Shown here: positions 9,003 through 17,094 of the stretch, piece by piece
Layout: every line of letters begins with the position of its first letter
How positions within the stretch are numbered: position 1 is the first letter of the stretch
Source of the DNA: Roseiarcus sp036489975
GTDB taxonomy: Bacteria; Pseudomonadota; Alphaproteobacteria; Rhizobiales; Beijerinckiaceae
DNA length: 64,000 nt
Assembly: GCA_036489975.1 (NCBI GenBank)
Contig: DASXES010000110.1
Span: 124,001 to 188,000, forward strand
Direction: 5' to 3'
The notes under the pieces: generated by a model
The model's input: the letters and a program-made list of their open reading frames with translations, nothing else
Database searches by the model: none
What the model was told of the DNA's origin: nothing
Program-made: the position numbers and the translations under genes

Positions 9003-9258
9003 CTCCAAGCAAATCCAAGCAAAATCCAAACAAATTTGCTTTTTTTGTTTGGATTTGTTTGGTGGAATTGGGACTTTTCAAAGGGTTACGCGAGAAAAAA
9101 GCAAAAAAGATTCCCCGCCCCGCAACTCGCGCGGCGGGTTGCGGTTGAGCGGGTTTCGGCGGCAATGCTTCTCCTTGCCCGCGTCCGGCGGCGGCCCCAA
9201 GCCGGATTTATTCGACCAATGCAAATATCGTAGCGTAATTTTCTGATTTTATCAAGAT
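9003..9258. repeat. Dispersed intergenic repeat, copy A
   Basis: About 255 bases that align with 48176-48469. The best-conserved blocks are the AATCCAA-rich segment and hairpin, GGTGGAATTGGGACTTTTCA, GGTTACGCG, AACTCGCGCG and GATTTTATCAAGA. The similarity is interrupted by substitutions and small gaps in the GC-rich middle, so the copies are diverged, not recent duplicates. There are no transposase genes and no clear target-site duplication. Confidence 0.75.
9010..9220 (-). ncRNA. Candidate small RNA, repeat copy A
   Basis: Read on the minus strand, this copy has a promoter-like pair TTGATA (9255-9250) and TACGAT (9232-9227) with a 17-base spacer, so a transcript would begin near 9220. It passes a hairpin (arms 9121-9129 and 9135-9143) and ends at a strong hairpin (arms 9022-9034 and 9044-9056, 13 pairs) followed by T-rich sequence. 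Copy B near 48.2 kb has the same elements in the same order. It lies tail to tail with hflX. An open frame of 60 codons overlaps it; I favour RNA because the hairpin stem co-varies between copies, but a short protein cannot be excluded. Confidence 0.45.
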
Positions 9259-9595
9259 ATTTCGCTGCAGACGATCCCAATCGACGGGAAATGGAGGGCC
9301 CTGATCGCGCCCGGAATTGGGCCCGGCGGCGCCCGGTCTCGCTGGCCGAACGCTTCCGCTCTTTTTGCGCTTGGCCGGGAAGCTGCTAGTTTGGGATTCC
9401 CGCGGAACGCTGGGGTCGCGACAATCTGATCGACATGGATGTCGTTCGCGACCTGACCGAGGGCGACCCGACCTCGCTTGACTTGTTGAAGATGCTCGCG
9501 GAGCGGGGCGCGACGGCGCCGCTCCTCGGCGTGAGGTCGTCGGCGCGCACCGGTTCCGAAGCGCGCCCGCCATAAGCACCGGCGCTTGACTTGCA

Positions 9596-9617
9596 GACAT
9601 CATGACGTCATGATGTC
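9596..9617. promoter_or_regulatory. Perfect 22-bp palindrome, operator candidate
   Basis: The sequence is a perfect inverted repeat with half-site GACATCATGAC centred at 9606/9607. Further half-sites follow directly (TCATGATGTC up to about 9625). A TTGAC at 9586-9590 could be a -35 box, which would put the palindrome over the promoter spacer. It stands upstream of the DUF417-GntR-TauE cluster, so the GntR protein at 10269 is the natural candidate to bind it. This link is inference. Confidence 0.5.
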
Positions 9618-9776
9618 ATGATGTCGACTGGCGCAGCCGCTCTCCAGGCGGCGCGGGTCGGCCGGCGGCGGCTCGGCGCCGCGAGGTCCAACGGGTTCCC
9701 CGCAAAGCGAGCACGCCCACTCGGGGCGACGGCGCGCCGGGGAGCGAGCGGAACACCGCACCAACGGGGGATGCGA

Positions 9777-10265
9777 ATGCGTACGGAGTTCAACATTGCC
9801 GAGAGAGGCGCCGGCTCATACTGGCCTCTCGCCATTCTTCGCTGGGTGATGGTGCTGATCTTCGTTTCGTTCGGCATCCAGAAATTCACGCCCCAGTCGG
9901 CGCACGGGATCGCCGTCTACATCGCGAACAGCCCCTTTGTGTCGTGGCTGATCGTCTTCGGCCTCAGGGGAGAAGCCTATGTGCTCGGAACGATCGAACT
10001 GATAACGGCGATATTGCTCGCCATCGGAGCGTTCGTCCCCGTTCTGTCGGCGCTGAGCGCATTGATGGGGATCGCCACCTTCCTCATCACCTGGTCGTTC
10101 TTCTTCACCACGCCCGGCGTCGTCAAATGGAGCCTCTCGACTGATCCGATCGCGTGGAATCTCACCGGCGAGTTCCTGTACAAGGACGTCGTGCTGCTTT
10201 GCGTTTGCGTCGTGCTGTTTTTGGCGTCCCTGCCGAAGACATGGCTTTCCCTGCGCTCGAAGTAG
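9777..10265 (+). CDS. DUF417 family membrane protein
   Basis: A 162-residue protein with four membrane segments (ILRWVMVLIFVSFGIQKF, LGTIELITAILLAIGAFVP, ALMGIATFLITWSFFFTT and VVLLCVCVVLFLASLP). The GIQKF and ELITAILL motifs are typical of DUF417 (YkgB/RclC-like), related to DoxX. Some members are tied to reactive-chlorine or oxidative stress. ATG 9777 is preferred because GGGGG lies seven bases upstream; ATG 9771 is also in frame. It is followed four bases later by the GntR gene, and the group looks like one operon. Confidence 0.8.
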   Translation: MRTEFNIAERGAGSYWPLAILRWVMVLIFVSFGIQKFTPQSAHGIAVYIANSPFVSWLIVFGLRGEAYVLGTIELITAILLAIGAFVPVLSALSALMGIATFLITWSFFFTTPGVVKWSLSTDPIAWNLTGEFLYKDVVLLCVCVVLFLASLPKTWLSLRSK

Positions 10266-10268
10266 GTC

Positions 10269-11039
10269 ATGGCGCCTGCAAAACTCGAGAGGCCTTCATC
10301 GCGGCTTCCGCTCTACGCCCAGGTCGAGGATGTCCTCGCCGCGCGGATAGCGAGCGGGGCGCTGCCTGTCGGCGTGCAGCTCCCGTCCGAAGAGGAGCTG
10401 ATCCGCGAGTTCAATGTCAGCCGGACCACGATCCGCGCGACCATTCAAAATCTCGTGCGTCAGGGCCTGGTCGAGATCCGGCGCGGCCGGGGAACGTTCG
10501 TCGCTTCGCCGAGGATCGTTCAGGAGCTCACTGAACTCACAGGCTTCGTCGAGGACATGCGCGTGCTTGGCCGCGCCGCCACCGCGCGCGTGCTGAGCCG
10601 CGAGGTCGTCCCGGCGCCTCCCGCCGTTGCAGAGAAGCTTGCGGCGCCTGCGGGCGCGCCGGTGGTGAGGATCCAGCGGGTGCGCCTCTCCGACGGCGCG
10701 CCGCTGTCCTTCGATGAGACCTACCTGCCGGAGGACCTCGGCAGGAAGGTGATGACGGACGACCTCGCGAGGGAGCCGATCTTCACTCTGTTGGAGCAGC
10801 GCTACGACACGCCGCTCGTCGAGGCCGAATATGTGCTCGAGGCCGCCGCCGCCGAGCCCGCGGTCGCAATGGCGCTCGAGATTCCGGTTGGCGCGCCGGT
10901 CTTCCTGATCGAGCGGACCTCCTACACCTCCGGACATCGCCCGGTGGACTACGAACGATTACACTACCGGGGCGATTCCATTCGGTTCAAGACGCGCTTG
11001 GCCCGGCGACGCGCGCCCCACGCGGCGAAGCGCGATTGA
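10269..11039 (+). CDS. GntR family (HutC subfamily) transcriptional regulator
   Basis: A 256-residue regulator. The N-terminal winged helix-turn-helix is clear (LPSEEELIREFNVSRTTIRA, then NLVRQGLVEIRRGRGTFVAS, residues about 35-80). The C-terminal part (residues about 95-245) is a UTRA ligand-binding domain: VVRIQRVRLSDGAPLSFDET, YLPEDLG, PIFTLLEQRYDTPL, VFLIERTSYTSGHRPVDY and the closing HYRGDSIRF. HutC-type regulators bind a small metabolite and release DNA. It sits between the DUF417 and TauE/SafE genes and is the likely local regulator. Its ligand is unknown. Confidence 0.92.
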   Translation: MAPAKLERPSSRLPLYAQVEDVLAARIASGALPVGVQLPSEEELIREFNVSRTTIRATIQNLVRQGLVEIRRGRGTFVASPRIVQELTELTGFVEDMRVLGRAATARVLSREVVPAPPAVAEKLAAPAGAPVVRIQRVRLSDGAPLSFDETYLPEDLGRKVMTDDLAREPIFTLLEQRYDTPLVEAEYVLEAAAAEPAVAMALEIPVGAPVFLIERTSYTSGHRPVDYERLHYRGDSIRFKTRLARRRAPHAAKRD

Positions 11040-11040
11040 G

Positions 11041-11889
11041 ATGCTGGCGACGTCGGTTCCAGCGCTCTTCTGCATCTCGGTCGGCGCGAGCGCCCTTGGT
11101 AGCGCACTCGGAATGGCCAGTGGAATCTTCATCGTTCCTCTGTTGACGATCGTCGCCGGCGTCAATGTCCGCCTCGCGATCGGCGCAAGCCTTGTCTCCG
11201 TAATCGCCTGCTCCTGCGGAAGCGCGGCGGCGTTTCTCAAGCAGCGCCTGACCAACGTGCGGCTCGCGATCGTTCTGGAGACGGCGACCACGTTCGGCGC
11301 GGGGAGTGGCGTGATGCTGTCGGGTCTCGTCCCAGCGCCGGTGCTTTACGCGATCTTCTCGGCTGTCCTTTTCGTTTCCGCCTGGCAGATGCTCACGGGC
11401 CGTCAGGAAAGCGGCGTCGCCGGAGGCGGCGCTGACGCAGCGCGAGGCTGGGCGCGCCGGCTTGACGCAGTCTATCCGGATCGCGACTGCGGCGATCTTG
11501 CTTATCGGGTGGACCGCCTGCCGCTCGGGCTTGGCCTCATGTACGCGGCTGGCCTCCTTTCCGCGCTTCTCGGCATCGGCAGCGGCGTTTTGAAGATCCC
11601 GGCGATGGACGCCGCCCTTCGACTGCCCATCAAGGTTTCCTCCGCGACCTCGAATTTCATGATCGGCGTCACCGCCGCTGCGAGCGCGGGCGCGTATTTC
11701 CTGCGGGGCGCGATCGCTCCCGAAATCGCGGGCCCGGTCGCGCTCGGCTCCGTGGTCGGCGCGCTTCTGGGCGCGCGCCTCCTCGCCTTCGTCGCGCCCG
11801 GCAAGCTTCGGCTGGCTTTTGTCGTTATTCTCGTGGTCCTCGCGGTCGAGATGGCGCTCGCGGCGCTCCGCCTTCATGCAGGGCTGTGA
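11041..11889 (+). CDS. TauE/SafE family sulfite/organosulfur exporter
   Basis: A 282-residue membrane protein with about eight hydrophobic segments. The N-terminal half has SALGSALGMASGIFIVPLL and the C-terminal half has GLLSALLGIGSGVLKIPAM, the paired G-x-G-x-G-[IV]-x-x-P repeats typical of TauE/SafE anion exporters. A loop of about 40 charged residues separates the two halves. It starts one base after the GntR stop, and the DUF1634 gene follows closely, a common pairing. The substrate (sulfite, sulfoacetate or other) cannot be told from sequence. Confidence 0.9.
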   Translation: MLATSVPALFCISVGASALGSALGMASGIFIVPLLTIVAGVNVRLAIGASLVSVIACSCGSAAAFLKQRLTNVRLAIVLETATTFGAGSGVMLSGLVPAPVLYAIFSAVLFVSAWQMLTGRQESGVAGGGADAARGWARRLDAVYPDRDCGDLAYRVDRLPLGLGLMYAAGLLSALLGIGSGVLKIPAMDAALRLPIKVSSATSNFMIGVTAAASAGAYFLRGAIAPEIAGPVALGSVVGALLGARLLAFVAPGKLRLAFVVILVVLAVEMALAALRLHAGL

Positions 11890-11892
11890 GCC

Positions 11893-12207
11893 GTGACGGG
11901 TGCGAGATCGTCTTCGGCGGATCGGCTCAACGCTTGCCTCGCTCGGCTGCTCGCCCTTGGGACCATGACCTCATGCGGACTGATCATGATCGGGATGCTG
12001 GCGGCAACGCTCGGCTTAAGTCTGCGATGGGGCGGCCCCTCTCTGGTCTCGACGGGAATCATGCTGTTGATCGGCCTTCCGGCCGTGCGCGTGGCGACGA
12101 TGGCGGTCTGGTTTGCGCTCAATGGCGACCGCGACTTCGCGCTCATCGCCGCTGGCGTCCTTGCGATCATCGTCGGGTCGACCTTGCTTGGGATTGGCGC
12201 GGGCTGA
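11893..12207 (+). CDS. DUF1634 membrane protein
   Basis: A 104-residue protein with three predicted membrane segments (TMTSCGLIMIGMLAATLGLSL, LVSTGIMLLIGLPAVRVATM, and FALIAAGVLAIIVGSTLLGIG). The GIMLLIGLPAVRVATMAVWF block is the usual DUF1634 signature. DUF1634 genes are repeatedly found directly after TauE/SafE exporter genes, as here, so it is probably an accessory subunit of that exporter. The start is GTG 11893, four bases past the exporter stop. Confidence 0.82.
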   Translation: MTGARSSSADRLNACLARLLALGTMTSCGLIMIGMLAATLGLSLRWGGPSLVSTGIMLLIGLPAVRVATMAVWFALNGDRDFALIAAGVLAIIVGSTLLGIGAG

Positions 12208-12256
12208 AGGGGCCTCGCGACGTCGGGACGCGGCCGGTGAGCCGGCCATCTCGGCT

Positions 12257-13087
12257 TCACTCCGCCGCGCGCTCCTTGGCCTTCGCCTCGGCCCAAAGCC
12301 GCTCCATCTCATCGAGGCTGGCGCTTTCCGGCCTTCGGCCGCCCTCTGCGAGGCGGTCCTCGATATGGGCGAAGCGACGTTCGAATTTGGCGCTGGCGCT
12401 GCGTAGGGCCGCCTCGGGATCGACCTTGAGATGGCGCGCCAGATTCACCGCCGCGAACAGAAGGTCGCCCACCTCGCCCTTGAGCGCTTGCGCCGAACCC
12501 TCGGCGATCTCCGCCTCGACCTCGACGATCTCCTCGCGAATCTTCGCCAGAACAGCCCGCGCGTCGTTCCAGTCGAAGCCGACCTTGCCGGCTTTCTCCT
12601 GCAACTTGAGCGCCCGGGTGAGCGCCGGCATGCTCAGCGGAACGCCGTCGAGCGCGCTCTGAGCGGCTTCCTTCGCGCCCGATCCGAGTTTTAAGCGCTT
12701 TTCCTCGGCCTTGATGCGGCCCCACAGCGCCTTCACCTCGCCCGGGTCAAGCGCCTTCGCTTCGCCGAAGACATGCGGGTGACGGCGGATGAGTTTCGCG
12801 GTGATCGCTTCGACCACGCCGCCAAAATCGAACAGGCCCGCCTCTTCCGCCATGCGGGCGTGAAAGACGACCTGCAACAGGAGGTCGCCAAGCTCCTCGC
12901 GCAGATCTTCGGTTCCGCCGCGCTCGATCGCGTCGGCGACCTCATAGGCCTCCTCGATGGTGAACGGGACGATCGAAGCGAAGCTCTGCTCGACGTCCCA
13001 CGGGCACCCGTCCTCGGGATCGCGCAGGGCCGCCATGATCTCGATCAGGCGGCGAATGTCGCCGGACGGCTGCATGGGCAGGGCCAA
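12257..13087 (-). CDS. mazG: Nucleoside triphosphate pyrophosphohydrolase MazG
   Basis: A 276-residue protein with two MazG domains in tandem. The first (about residues 10-120) has DPEDGCPWDVEQSFASIVPF, TIEEAYEVADAIERG and LREELGDLLLQVVFHARMA, which carry the acidic Mg-binding residues. The second (about residues 165-270) has EEIVEVEAEIAEG and EVGDLLFAAVNLARHL. MazG cleaves NTPs to NMP and pyrophosphate and lowers ppGpp in starved Escherichia coli. Length and motifs are normal. In many Rhizobiales it lies after hflX; here the exporter cluster separates the two. Confidence 0.95.
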   Translation of the reverse strand: MALPMQPSGDIRRLIEIMAALRDPEDGCPWDVEQSFASIVPFTIEEAYEVADAIERGGTEDLREELGDLLLQVVFHARMAEEAGLFDFGGVVEAITAKLIRRHPHVFGEAKALDPGEVKALWGRIKAEEKRLKLGSGAKEAAQSALDGVPLSMPALTRALKLQEKAGKVGFDWNDARAVLAKIREEIVEVEAEIAEGSAQALKGEVGDLLFAAVNLARHLKVDPEAALRSASAKFERRFAHIEDRLAEGGRRPESASLDEMERLWAEAKAKERAAE

Positions 13088-13230
13088 TGGTCCAAGCTAA
13101 AGAGGATTGCAGGGCGCAAGCCCCGTCGCCGGACTTCGTCCCGAGGCGCCGCGAAGCAGTCCCGACGGACGATTCCGGTCTTGAGCGGGGACGTGTCCGA
13201 ACAGCGGCCGCGCGCAAAGGCGCGGCCCGT

Positions 13231-13908
13231 TCAAACCGAGAGCGAAATCGCCTCGCGTCCCTTCGGCGTGTCCACCACGCGCATTGTCACCTGCTGGCCT
13301 TCGGCGAGATGCGAAATCCCGGCCGGGCCGAGGACGGAGATATGGACGAACACGTCCTTGCCGCCATCCTCGCTGGCGACGAAGCCGAATCCCTTGGCGT
13401 CGTCGAACCATTTGACCTTGCCAGTGACCGAAACCGCCGTCGAGGGATCCGGCGCAACCCGGCGCGCCGGCCGAGGCCCATCGCGGAATCCGTCTGACGA
13501 GGGCCTTTGCGGGCGCTCGACAATGCCAGCCGCGTCGACCTCAAGCACGCGCGTGACCTGAGCCCCCTTGGCGCCGGCCCCGACCTGGACGCGCAATTTC
13601 GCGCCCGCGGGAACGGCGTCGTGGCCCGCCGCATGCAGGGCGTTGGCGTGCAGGAATGCGTCGCCCGCGCCGCCCGCCAGCTCGACGAATCCGTAACCTT
13701 TGTCCGCCTTGAACCATTTGACGACGGCGTCGACCGCCGGCGCGCCGGAATCCATTGGCGCGGAGCCGCCCGCCATTGGCGGGCCGCCGAAGGCGCTGTC
13801 CGGGCCGCCGCCGTGGGCGCGCGCCGGGCGAGGTCTCGATTCGTAGGACATGGGCCCATCGTCATCGAACCCGCGCTTGCGAGGTCTAAAGTCCTTACCC
13901 TTGCTCAT
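13231..13908 (-). CDS. Protein with two cold-shock domains
   Basis: A 225-residue protein. The N-terminal 60 residues are low-complexity and rich in Gly, Pro, Arg and Ser. Two cold-shock domains follow: AVVKWFKADKGYGFVELAGG (about residue 60) and GKVKWFDDAKGFGFVASEDG (about residue 158), each with RNP1-like KGxGFV. The second has RNP2 DVFVHISVL; the first has the altered form DAFLHANAL. Such proteins bind single-stranded nucleic acid and act as RNA chaperones. The start at 13908 (MSKGKDFRPRK) is chosen over one eight codons upstream. It is the first of two double-domain cold-shock proteins in the window. Confidence 0.9.
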   Translation of the reverse strand: MSKGKDFRPRKRGFDDDGPMSYESRPRPARAHGGGPDSAFGGPPMAGGSAPMDSGAPAVDAVVKWFKADKGYGFVELAGGAGDAFLHANALHAAGHDAVPAGAKLRVQVGAGAKGAQVTRVLEVDAAGIVERPQRPSSDGFRDGPRPARRVAPDPSTAVSVTGKVKWFDDAKGFGFVASEDGGKDVFVHISVLGPAGISHLAEGQQVTMRVVDTPKGREAISLSV

Positions 13909-14512
13909 GGTAGTCTCAAATCTCCACCTCAAACCCTAACGATGGGAACATGACGCGGCCCCTCGCGGTCCGCTGACACTCAGCGAAACTCCGTAGCGAT
14001 CTTCCGTCTGGACAATCTTCGTCGCTTGGACGCCCCAATCCCAATCTCGCGACCCGTTCAAAGGCAGGGCCCCTCAGTCGGCGAGTTTCGGTTTGGATGT
14101 CGCCTGGCGCATGGCCGCGCCACAGGCGGCGAGAGTTTCGCCGCTGGCCTAAGAATAAAATATAGCGCCCGCATCATCGAAAACCCGCTAGGCCGATCGC
14201 AAAACGTACGCGGACCTTGCATGTTCCAGACTAGCGTATTTTTGGGGCCGTTGCCAGATGGTCAAAGAGACTGCGATAAACTATTTCTTCATTTAAACCT
14301 CTGTGTTGAGTGATTTATTCTGGCTTTCCGCCGCCGGAAGCATGCCAACGGGATGTGGTTGAGCGAGCCAAGCAACGCCGAATGTACAGGTGTTCATTCA
14401 AGTGTACATGCGTCCACTGAGCTGCCTAAGAGATGGGCGGACAAAGGGTGGAATGATCGCGCTTCAACCGCATCGGCCGTATACAGGCAAGAGCGGGAAG
14501 GGGCGCGACTGT
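13909..14512. other. 600-base intergenic region without a gene
   Basis: No open frame here has coding character on either strand. The part from about 14150 to 14330 is richer in A and T than the flanks. An imperfect inverted repeat with TGTACA arms lies near 14391-14410. The first 100 bases would be the leader and promoter of the minus-strand cold-shock gene. I see nothing else that can be named. Confidence 0.5.
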
Positions 14513-16579
14513 CTACACGTCCACGAGCTCTAGGGACTTTGGCGCGCGCTCCTGAATGAAGGCGAAACGCGCTTCGGGCTTGGCGCCCATTAGCCGCTCG
14601 ACCGTGTCGGCGGTCGACTCCTTCTCGTCCGCGATGATGGCTATACGGAGCAATGTGCGCTTCGCCTGATCCATCGTCGTATCGCGCAAATCGCGCATCG
14701 GCATTTCGCCGAGGCCCTTGAACCGGCTGACCTCGATCGCGCCGCGGCCGGTGAATCCTGACTTCATCAGTTCGGCTTTGTGCGCGTCGTCGCGCGCGTA
14801 GAGCGACTTCGCCCCCTGGGTCAGCCGGTAGAGCGGGGGAACGGCGAGATAAAGATGGCCTTCCTCGATCAGCTTCGGCGTCTGCCGGTAGAAGAAGGTG
14901 ATGAGCAGCGAGGCGATATGGGCGCCGTCGACGTCGGCGTCGGTCATGATGATGATCTTGTCGTAGCGGAGATCGGTCGAGCGATAGTGCGCGCCCGCGC
15001 TGGCGCCGAGCGCCTGCATCAGATCGGAAAGCTGCTGGTTTTGCGCCAGCTTATCGCGCGCGGCTGAGGCGACGTTGAGGATCTTGCCGCGCAATGGCAG
15101 CACCGCCTGCGAGGCGCGATCGCGCGCCTGCTTGGCCGAGCCGCCGGCGGAATCGCCCTCGACGATAAACAATTCAGAGCCTTGCGCCGAAGAGTTCGTG
15201 CAATCCGCCAACTTGCCGGGCAGTCTCAGCTTGCGCACGGCGGTCTTGCGGGCGATCTCCTTTTCCGCGCGACGGCGAACCCGCTCCTCGGCGCGCTCTA
15301 TTCCCCAGTCGAGGAGCCTGGCCGCCTGGCTCGGCGCGGCGGCAAGCCAATGGTCGAAGGCGTCGCGAACCGCGCCGTCGACCAGTCGCGCAGCTTCCGC
15401 CGTTTGCAGGCGCCCCTTGTTCTGCCCCTGGAATTCGGGCTCGCGGATGAAGACGGAGATCAGCGCCGCGCAGCCGGCCATGACGTCGTCGGTCGTCAGG
15501 ACCGCCGCGCGCTTGCTCTGGCCGATGCGGTCCGCGTGATCCTTCAAGCCCCGCAAGAGCGCTGTGCGCAAACCCGATTCATGCGTGCCGCCGTCGGGCG
15601 TGGGGATGGTGTTGCAATAGGAATGGACGAAGCCGTCGTTGGCGGCGAGCCAGGCGATCGCCCATTCGACCGATCCGTGCTTGCCCGCCTTCTCGACCCG
15701 GCCGGTGAACACCTGGTCGGCGACGAGCGCCTCGCCCTCGATGTCAGCGGCGAGATAGTCCCGTAAGCCCCCCGGGAAATGAAACATGGCTTCGGCCGGG
15801 ACTTTGGAGCCGTCGCCGATGAGCGAGGGCGCGCAGCGCCAGCGGATCTCGACGCCGCCGAACAGATAGGCCTTCGAGCGCGCCATCTTGAAGACGCGCG
15901 CCGGATCGAAACGCGCAGAAGCGCCGAAGATCTGCGGGTCGGGCAGAAAGCGCACTTTCGTGCCGCGCCGGTTCGGCGTCTTGCCGACGACGGTGAGCCC
16001 GCTCGTCGGCTTGCCGCGTGCGAAGGTCTGCCGATAGAGCGTCTGCCCGCGCGCGACCTCGACCTCGAGTTTTTCCGAGAGCGCATTCACCACCGAGACG
16101 CCAACGCCATGCAGGCCCCCCGAGGTCTCATAGGCGCCGCTGTCGAACTTGCCGCCCGCGTGCAGCATGGTCATGATCACTTCGAGGGCGGACTTCTTGG
16201 GAAACTTCGGGTGCGGATCGACCGGCATGCCGCGCCCGTTGTCGATGACGCTCAGATAGCCCGTGTCTTCGAGCGAGACTTCGATGAAAGTAGCATGGCC
16301 GGCGACGGCTTCGTCCATCGCATTGTCGATCACCTCGGCGAAGAGATGGTGCAGCGCGTTTGCGTCGGTCCCGCCCACATACATGCCCGGGCGGCGGCGC
16401 ACGGGCTCCAGCCCCTCGAGCACTTCGATCGAGGCGGCGGTGTAACCCGCTTCGTCTGGCGTGCCGTTGCGGCCGTTGGGCTTGCCATAGCCCGTCGAGA
16501 GACGGGCGTCCTTCGACGCCCTATCGGCGGGCGCGGGCTTGTCGCGGCGGGGCGCTCCCGCGCCGAAAAGATCATTCAT
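14513..16579 (-). CDS. parE: DNA topoisomerase IV subunit B
   Basis: A 688-residue type IIA topoisomerase subunit. The GHKL ATPase is intact: HLFAEVIDNAMDEAVAGHA, SVIDNGRGMPVDPHPKFPK and SGGLHGVGVSVVNALSEKLE. The TOPRIM domain has ELFIVEGDSAGGSAKQARDR and IIIMTDADVDGAHIASLL. The length fits ParE and is shorter than GyrB (about 800 residues in this group). With ParC it decatenates daughter chromosomes. The first 45 residues (NDLFGAGAPRRDKPAPADR...) are a variable basic leader seen in alphaproteobacterial ParE. Confidence 0.93.
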   Translation of the reverse strand: MNDLFGAGAPRRDKPAPADRASKDARLSTGYGKPNGRNGTPDEAGYTAASIEVLEGLEPVRRRPGMYVGGTDANALHHLFAEVIDNAMDEAVAGHATFIEVSLEDTGYLSVIDNGRGMPVDPHPKFPKKSALEVIMTMLHAGGKFDSGAYETSGGLHGVGVSVVNALSEKLEVEVARGQTLYRQTFARGKPTSGLTVVGKTPNRRGTKVRFLPDPQIFGASARFDPARVFKMARSKAYLFGGVEIRWRCAPSLIGDGSKVPAEAMFHFPGGLRDYLAADIEGEALVADQVFTGRVEKAGKHGSVEWAIAWLAANDGFVHSYCNTIPTPDGGTHESGLRTALLRGLKDHADRIGQSKRAAVLTTDDVMAGCAALISVFIREPEFQGQNKGRLQTAEAARLVDGAVRDAFDHWLAAAPSQAARLLDWGIERAEERVRRRAEKEIARKTAVRKLRLPGKLADCTNSSAQGSELFIVEGDSAGGSAKQARDRASQAVLPLRGKILNVASAARDKLAQNQQLSDLMQALGASAGAHYRSTDLRYDKIIIMTDADVDGAHIASLLITFFYRQTPKLIEEGHLYLAVPPLYRLTQGAKSLYARDDAHKAELMKSGFTGRGAIEVSRFKGLGEMPMRDLRDTTMDQAKRTLLRIAIIADEKESTADTVERLMGAKPEARFAFIQERAPKSLELVDV

Positions 16580-16822
16580 GGTTCTCGGTCACAGTTTGAC
16601 GAATCGCCGGGGTTCAGGCTACCACGGCGAGGAGAGAACAAAAAGAGAACAATAGCCCCGCGGCCCAGTTGGCGCCCGAGCAGGCCGAGGGCTCGACGAA
16701 GAGAGCGGGATAAAGCGCGGCGCCTTACCCGTGTCTCAGTTTGAAATTCGAGAAATTGTGATCCGCCGCTGCGGGACCCCTAACTCATGCTATGCCAAGC
16801 GGCAAGCATGGGGAGCCCCGGT

Positions 16823-17059
16823 ATGCCGGATCGACGAGAGCTATACCGCAGCCCAAATGGCGACACCTGGTTCCTTGGGCGGGAGCCCGCGAACGGGCAC
16901 GCCTTTATCATTCATCAACCCAACGCGCCTTCCGGAGGCCGTTTGTCGCACATTGAAGTCGGCGCCTTCCTGAGAGAAGGGACCGGGCCCGAGCAGCAGG
17001 CTCTGTTGCGATTGGTTGGAACCTTGGTCGATGTTCCGCCCTACGCCGACCGGCCCTAA
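16823..17059 (+). CDS. Conserved small hypothetical protein
   Basis: A 78-residue protein, MPDRRELYRSPNGDTWFLGR..., rich in short beta-like segments (FIIHQPNAPSGG, HIEVGAFLREG). I recall similar proteins in many Rhizobiales but no assigned function. GGGGAG precedes the ATG at 16823, which I prefer over the ATG at 16787. It lies alone on the plus strand between the minus-strand parE and trpC. No cysteine cluster, signal or membrane segment is visible. Confidence 0.7.
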   Translation: MPDRRELYRSPNGDTWFLGREPANGHAFIIHQPNAPSGGRLSHIEVGAFLREGTGPEQQALLRLVGTLVDVPPYADRP

Positions 17060-17094
17060 AGGCGAAAAGGCGCCGGCGGCTGCGCCGGACGTCC

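Larger units (their letters stand above)
8936..9776. other. Long intergenic region with repeat copy A and operator candidate
   Basis: There is no convincing protein gene in this 840-base gap. From about 9003 to 9258 it holds one copy of a repeat that recurs near 48.2 kb. From 9596 to 9617 it holds a perfect 22-base palindrome. A 46-codon frame at 9435-9575 (starting MDVVRDLTEG) has no visible ribosome binding site or recognisable family, so I do not call it a gene. Confidence 0.7.

Noticed and set aside
9001..9060. AATCCAAGC-type units as a possible CRISPR array
   Set aside because: The units are 10-13 bases, adjacent, and have no spacers. They are part of the dispersed repeat and its hairpin.
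9435..9575. 46-codon frame MDVVRDLTEG... upstream of the palindrome
   Set aside because: No ribosome binding site and no family resemblance; it may be chance or a decayed fragment.
14353..14559. 68-codon frame in the gap before parE
   Set aside because: Low-complexity product that overlaps the parE end. No ribosome binding site.
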